A stretch of 64,000 nucleotides of DNA from Pteria penguin (taxonomy: Eukaryota; Mollusca; Bivalvia; Pterioida; Pteriidae). A model generated the notes under the pieces. That model was not told where the DNA came from. It saw nothing but the letters and a program-made list of their open reading frames with translations, and did not search any database. Shown in pieces: positions 59,101 through 64,000 of the stretch. Within the stretch, counting starts at the first letter, position 1. The number at the start of each line of letters is the position of its first letter. The DNA is taken from contig CM068592.1 of the NCBI GenBank assembly GCA_035048485.1, positions 35,038,001 through 35,102,000 on the forward strand, written 5' to 3'. The translations under genes and the position numbers were made by a program.

Positions 59101-59340
59101 TCATCTTAACCTTTTGACTATACTTGATTTGACACAATACGTAATTATACAGGCATTTGTTCACATGCATTTCATATTGTAATTTCTACAGGATATCTAT
59201 ATAGTGCTTGCAATTCTTGGATTATTATCACATCTCTTAAATCACAAAGCACTCAAGTTAACAATGTAGCCTATTTGGGTTAAATGATTTTCTGTTGTAA
59301 TTACATTCGCCGAAAAAGTACCCACACCCACAAGGACAAG

Positions 59341-59615
59341 TAAAATACGAAAGTAACTGGTGTCACATGACTATGGCATTAACACCAATGTACCCCATGG
59401 ACATTCACGGACCCCTTTAATTCAGAGATGAGATCAGGTGCCTGGGAGGAGTGAGTGTCTCCTGTTTGGCTAGCCACACCCGCCGTGAATGCCCTTACAT
59501 ACAAACGAAAATATATGTAATTCAGCATTGTATACATACATGAATGCGAACAAACACTGTGTAGAAAGTGTCACAGCCACGCAACATCAGGGAAAATGAT
59601 ATAATAAAACTTAAG
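59341..59615 (-). mobile_element. SINE-like element, about 275 bp, defined by an empty site
   Basis: Absent from copy 1, where CAAGGACAAG (25490) runs straight on towards the TGCATGAATT block (25519). Minus-strand order: a head of about 110 bp, GTATGTAAGGGCATTCACGG, core CAGGAGACACTCACTCCTCC and GGCACCTGATCTCATCTCTG, then CATGTGACACCAGTTACTTT. I found no convincing tRNA boxes in the head and no long target duplication (at most AAG). Confidence 0.7.
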
Positions 59616-60345
59616 TCAGATGCATGAATTCACACACAAGAGGAATATTGCACGTATCGGGTAATCATACTTATATCTATAGTAACCTTGGCCTTTCAAC
59701 TTTTGCAATATATCTGTATGTTAAGTTCGTCAGATGTGTATATAGAAAGCTAAATATAACGAATCCAAGTGTTACGGACAGGCTTTCAATGGATTCCGCA
59801 ACTATATGTCGGCTCGCTCACTACTCATATGTTGCTACTAATACCTTTTAGATATAAATAATGCCAAAACTGGGATTGAACTTCTCAATTTATTAAAAAA
59901 CTATTTGTTGCCAATTATATGTATGTTTAATTATTAAGTGATATCAAATAAGAGATTTCAATGCAATCTACTGTATCCCAATACAGGGATGCTAAACAAC
60001 AGTGTAATACTATTCTAGAAATCGATCCCAATACAGGGATGCTCCAAATTCATGGATGTTAAATAAGGTATATTATACAATTAAACTTGTTCTTATTTAT
60101 TTTGGGATGTATCCCATTAATTATCTTCCTTAGTCTCTCTTATATTTGAGGGTGTTTTCTACAGAGATTATTATTTACCACTTTCTTTGGATCAGACATT
60201 AGGGCTAACTTACTTTTTTATTCTATGCCCTATATACTGCTATACACAAAAGATAGATAGTTGATATTTGCCCATAAATTGCTATCTGTGGACATATACT
60301 TCCAACTGCTAGACCAATCAAATGAAGCGCATAGTGATACAAAAA

Positions 60346-62257
60346 TGTTTAATTAATACTTTACGTATTTACTTGGGAGCGTCCAAGTTTTCCAACAGTC
60401 TTTACTCCTACAGTTTTAACTGCGACACTTTTAGTTTCGACACTTTTTACTCCGTCACTTTTAACTCTGACACTTTCTAATACGACACTTTAACTCCGAC
60501 GCTTTTGACTGTGAAACTTATTACTCCGACAATTTACATATTTAACTCCTACATAAGGACAAGTGCTATGTGTGTCGATCATACAATGAATGAGCACTTT
60601 AGTACGTCCTTTTACCATAACATTAAGACCGCACATTACAATGCCTAGCCTGACAATCCTAAATTTAACATTCTGTAACAATTTCTTAAACATATGTTCA
60701 ATGAAAACACAATAAACACAAATTGCCAATTAAGATTATTTCATCAACGTTTGTAAATGTGCCCAAATAAGGCCTGTCTCAATGCTTTAATGATGTAACA
60801 TCTTATAAAAGCGAAATGGGATGAGCAGATTCTCCTTGACAATAAGTAATAAGAAGGATGATTGCCATGCACTATTTGGAAGCAAGGACGCATATCGTAG
60901 CACGATTTCGTTAAACTCTACTTATCACCGTAGGGAACATTTGTTGTCTAATTAAACATTTTATGCATTTTCCATCGCGTACTCAAATGATTAAAATAAT
61001 ACTTTTAAGCAACAAGAGTATATTAGATACGTTGAGAGGAGGGTGGTAATTATGCACGTTGAGACATTGTATATTTTCTCTATTTAAAATGCTTCGATGG
61101 ACACCGATAACTATAACTACATGTACATACATGTATACTGTATGCTGTGCTGCATTCATGTAAAGAGATAAAACTCATTTACCGGTACAAAACATGCACA
61201 TATATATAATCGTTCCTTTTTTTTTCTTTTTTTTTTCGTATGTACTTTTGTTTTTCTTTCTGTTTAATTCTGGTCATAATGTGAAAATGACATATAGAGA
61301 GGAATAAGAATTATAGGTGCGATTTTTTGTCATTTATAGTGTTTTATTTTTCGAAGGCAGATATTGCTATTTGTTTTCTAGTGCAGTTAAGGTATGTGAC
61401 TCAAGGACAACTTAAGTTCGACTGTCTTGCTTGTTGACATTGAATTTTGAATCATATACAGGGTTACGCTGAATTAAGATAATGTGGTATAGACCCAATT
61501 TTTCTTTTGAAATGTAGATGATAATATATGGTGCAGACTAATACATTTAAATGTGGTGTACACGGAAACCCACGAATATGATACAGTCTGGTACACAGCA
61601 ATATGGTACAAAATAGTACATTCGATGTCATACAGATAGGTACATTTTGATGTAGTAAAATGGTATATGATAATGCTCTACAGACATTCTTTGCAAAGGT
61701 TTAAAATTCCATATAATGCATCCGCCATTTAAACTTGAAATAGTATTGAAATAGTGTATAACAATTAACCAATTGATGACATTGAAATAGGAAATCTAAT
61801 CGTGTAGTATGTACATGGAGCTCTATCTCCTTTTATGCATTATAAGCACACGCATATCCCTTCTTATTTATTAATAAACAATGTCACACCCTCAATAGTA
61901 TCAATTTATTGAAATGTTTTACTGCCTCATCTACAACTCAATACACCAATGGCGGATCAAAGGGGGGAGCAGAAAGGCAATTGCCACTCCCACCCCTAGC
62001 AGTGACCCCATTATTTAAAAAAAAGCCATGCATTTCTATATTTTGGTAAAATATCGGCAAAATGCACCCCTGAACCCCTCCCCCTTTCGTCAAAGGGGAC
62101 GCTGGAACCGCAGAACAGTAGGTAGTATCAAATTACGATATCGTTTCATTGTTAAATGTTGTCAGAGTAAAACGCGTCGGAGTTTAAACTGTCGGAGTTA
62201 AAAGCGTTAGAGTTATTCTATGTCGAGGTTAAAAGTGTCGGAGCAACGGGATTGTCC
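60346..62257. mobile_element. 1.9-kb element with terminal inverted arrays of a 15-bp unit
   Basis: Missing from copy 1, where the sequence runs from ATGTTT (26126-26131) into GTTTACAAAC. The left end (60404-60545) has about nine units of the TTTTAACTCCGACAC type. The right end (62165-62246) has about six units of the complementary type (GTCGGAGTTAAAA), so the arrays are inverted. The interior has no long frame. 61490-61680 holds a loose GGTACA-rich repeat, and 61950-62110 a GC-richer block (GGCGGATCAAAGGGGGG). Ends are given to within about 10 bp. Confidence 0.75.
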
Positions 62258-62509
62258 GTTACAAACAACATTGATGCCCCCATGACGATAGAGAGTTTGC
62301 TGTTACGTCTGCGATTTTTTTCGTACAATGGTATTATAATGATTAGAACAAAAATCAATCGCACTGCATTCCTGTTGTTCTTCAAGATAGAAAACATTAC
62401 ATTTGATCTTCAACTTCTCCAAGGTAATATGTTCTTGATAAGAGATGGTCGATAATAAATAATTACGTCATTACCTGTATGTATGTCGTCTACCTGTCAC
62501 CTAACCATA

Positions 62510-63192
62510 TAGTCCGAGATTCTCTGCCCTTCTCCCACTTTTGATATCGGCGGTTTGTGGGAGAGGGTCAGAGAGACCGAAAGGTGGAATTTCAGCGATA
62601 CCAGCCGGTATCGCGATGTACAAGCCTCTGGCGACAAATAAACGCTTGCCCAGTGAACTTGCAACCTATAATCCAATAAATGAACATTTAACTTACTCGA
62701 TCACACCAATATATTTTCCAAATAAGATCTATAACTTCTACTAGCTGCCGTTTTATCTGAACACACACAGCGATTCTCCATTTCGTCATTTGTGTATAGA
62801 GTATGACCTCAGATCTGCGAATTTACTCATTCATGACGAGGTTGCATCGCGTTCTCCTTTACGAAAATATGTCAGCTGCTGAAGTGTCACGAATGCAAAG
62901 TCGCGTTATGCGAGATCTGACGTCATACTGTATACACAAATGGCGAAATGAGAATTAGTTACAGACCTTATTTGGAAATGATATCGCTATGATCGGGTAA
63001 GTTAAATGTTCATTTATTGGATTATAGGTTGCATGTTCGCTGTGCAAATGCTTATTAGTCACCAGAGGCTTGTACAACCCTGTAACTGCTGGTATGGCTA
63101 AAATTCCACCTTTTGATGAACAAAATCTCTCTGATCTTCTCCCACAAACCGCCGATATCAAAAGTGGGAGAAGGACAGAGAATCTCGGACTA
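62510..63192. mobile_element. 683-bp foldback element with long TIRs and 9-bp target duplication
   Basis: Inverted arms of about 300 bp from TAGTCCGAGATTCTCTG (left) to its complement (right); the centre is less well matched. Flanked by CTAACCATA at 62501-62509 and 63193-63201; copy 1 has a single CTAACCATA (26368-26376). Very long TIRs with a 9-bp duplication fit Mutator-like (MULE) elements. No transposase frame; frames inside it (62541-62744 and the complementary 63242-62955) are the two arms read symmetrically. Confidence 0.88.
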
Positions 63193-63645
63193 CTAACCAT
63201 AGAGAACGAATACGGCAATTTTTGCCTTGAGCTCTCTAACATGGGAAAGAGTGTCTATACCGTAGAAAATATTATAGATAGTGAAGAACAAGCCTTGTTT
63301 TATTTCTTTTATGAAGAAATGGAACCCTTAGCTTACACAAATGTCAGTATAGTAGGAAAGTTAGACAACCAAAAACTTTTAAACCAGTGCAAGCATTCAT
63401 TTATCGGTTGTCTAGCGATCCCCCCTCCCTGAAACACCAACATTCACTGCCACAATACCTACCAATAGGTTCAAGATTGCCAGAAATGAGCAACAGGACT
63501 ACATTTGCTTATTTGAGGCAAGAGAGTTATCAATTAAAAGATGAATACGGACTGGAGAATTAAAATATTTCAAGGTTGCTGAAATATTCTGTTACAATAA
63601 GTGGTTTCACAACAAAATTAATGTTTTATAAATAGCCATAAACAC

Positions 63646-63900
63646 TCATCTTTCAAAAATATTCGTCCACCTGGCTTTTTTCGAGTAGCACATCGTATAC
63701 ATGTCTGACCGCAAAAATGAAAAGTCTTTAAGGTCATATAATAATTGGCAATAATCAACCATACCAAAGAAATCTCTCTTGAAGTCGTTATCCTCAATTG
63801 TCTTCCCTGTAGATGAGTAACACACAGAATCTTTCAAATCCGTCGTCTCTGAATGGTCTGATACAGACTTGCGTGTCGCCTCTGCTACCTCTGGAAATCA
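63646..63900 (-). pseudogene. Second copy of the unknown conserved segment
   Basis: The minus strand shows SRGDTQVCIR (63895-63866 region), then a shifted DSVCYSSTGKTIEDNDFKRD and FFGMVDY. It aligns with 26896-27123 but has frame changes. Family not recognised. Confidence 0.4.
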
Positions 63901-64000
63901 CACATGTCGATCTCGCGCTGGTGCTGTAGAGGAGTAACACACAGAATCACAACACAAAAACGAAGCTCTAATAGCCAGTCATTAGCCAATCGTAAGGACA

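Larger units (their letters stand above)
59140..63960. repeat. Segmental duplication, copy 2, with three insertions
   Basis: Colinear with 25310-27125 (anchors listed there), except for insertions at 59341-59615, about 60346-62257 and 62510-63192. Divergence between the copies is visible in every aligned block, so the duplication is old. It runs to near the end of the window; the far edge cannot be compared because copy 1 is cut by a PLE-A insertion. Confidence 0.8.

Noticed and set aside
62541..63432. Open frames of 67, 95 and 120 codons with similar peptides
   Set aside because: The similarity is due to the inverted arms of the foldback element; the 120-codon frame is a chance fusion of arm and duplicated sequence.

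Overview
This is a eukaryotic, AT-rich window with intron-split genes, long microsatellites and dense transposon debris. The mix of elements (many Penelope-like retroelement copies, a CR1-like LINE with an esterase-type ORF1, an L1-like ORF1, tRNA-headed SINEs carrying a Deu-like body, hairpin MITEs) is what I would expect of a lophotrochozoan, most likely a bivalve mollusc. The species cannot be fixed from the sequence alone.

Host genes are few. (1) A minus-strand gene at 5759-9220 can be assembled from four exons with matching splice phases into a 323-residue type I membrane protein: signal peptide, one von Willebrand A domain with an intact MIDAS, a transmembrane helix and an acidic tail. 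(2) A plus-strand gene (34169-39930) joins a transmembrane exon, a 45-nt linker exon and a NADAR-domain exon, all in phase 1; its 5' exons were not found. (3) A similar phase-1 transmembrane exon lies at 18321-18488, followed by tandemly duplicated candidate terminal exons. (4) A weak two-exon membrane-protein candidate lies at 42386-43949 on the minus strand.

The rest is mostly mobile DNA. Three Penelope-like (PLE) lineages are visible. PLE-A (RT motifs GIPMGTNCAP and YRYIDD) has copies near 14.4, 27.2, 40.3, 46.7, 48.1 and 50.0 kb, plus isolated tails. PLE-B (GIPMGTNC and YLDD) has copies near 0-1.5, 12.1-14.2, 16.7-17.7, 22.7, 28.9-30.8 and 53.5-54.7 kb, with many solitary 3' tails. PLE-C is a GIY-YIG C-terminus at 17.7 kb. 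A GIY-YIG domain at 47.5-48.05 kb lies directly upstream of a PLE-A RT remnant. A LINE (about 19.98-22.34 kb) is truncated before its RT. An L1-like ORF1 (22.5-23.6 kb) is split by a PLE-B insertion.

A diverged segmental duplication (about 25.3-27.1 kb and 59.1-63.96 kb) supplies empty and filled sites. These outline three insertions in the second copy: a SINE-like element of about 275 bp, a 1.9-kb element ended by inverted arrays of a 15-bp unit, and a 683-bp element with very long inverted repeats and a 9-bp target duplication. A pogo/Tigger-like non-autonomous element (56082-57010), a Deu-type SINE with a perfect 14-bp target duplication (51556-51813) and several short perfect hairpins complete the picture.
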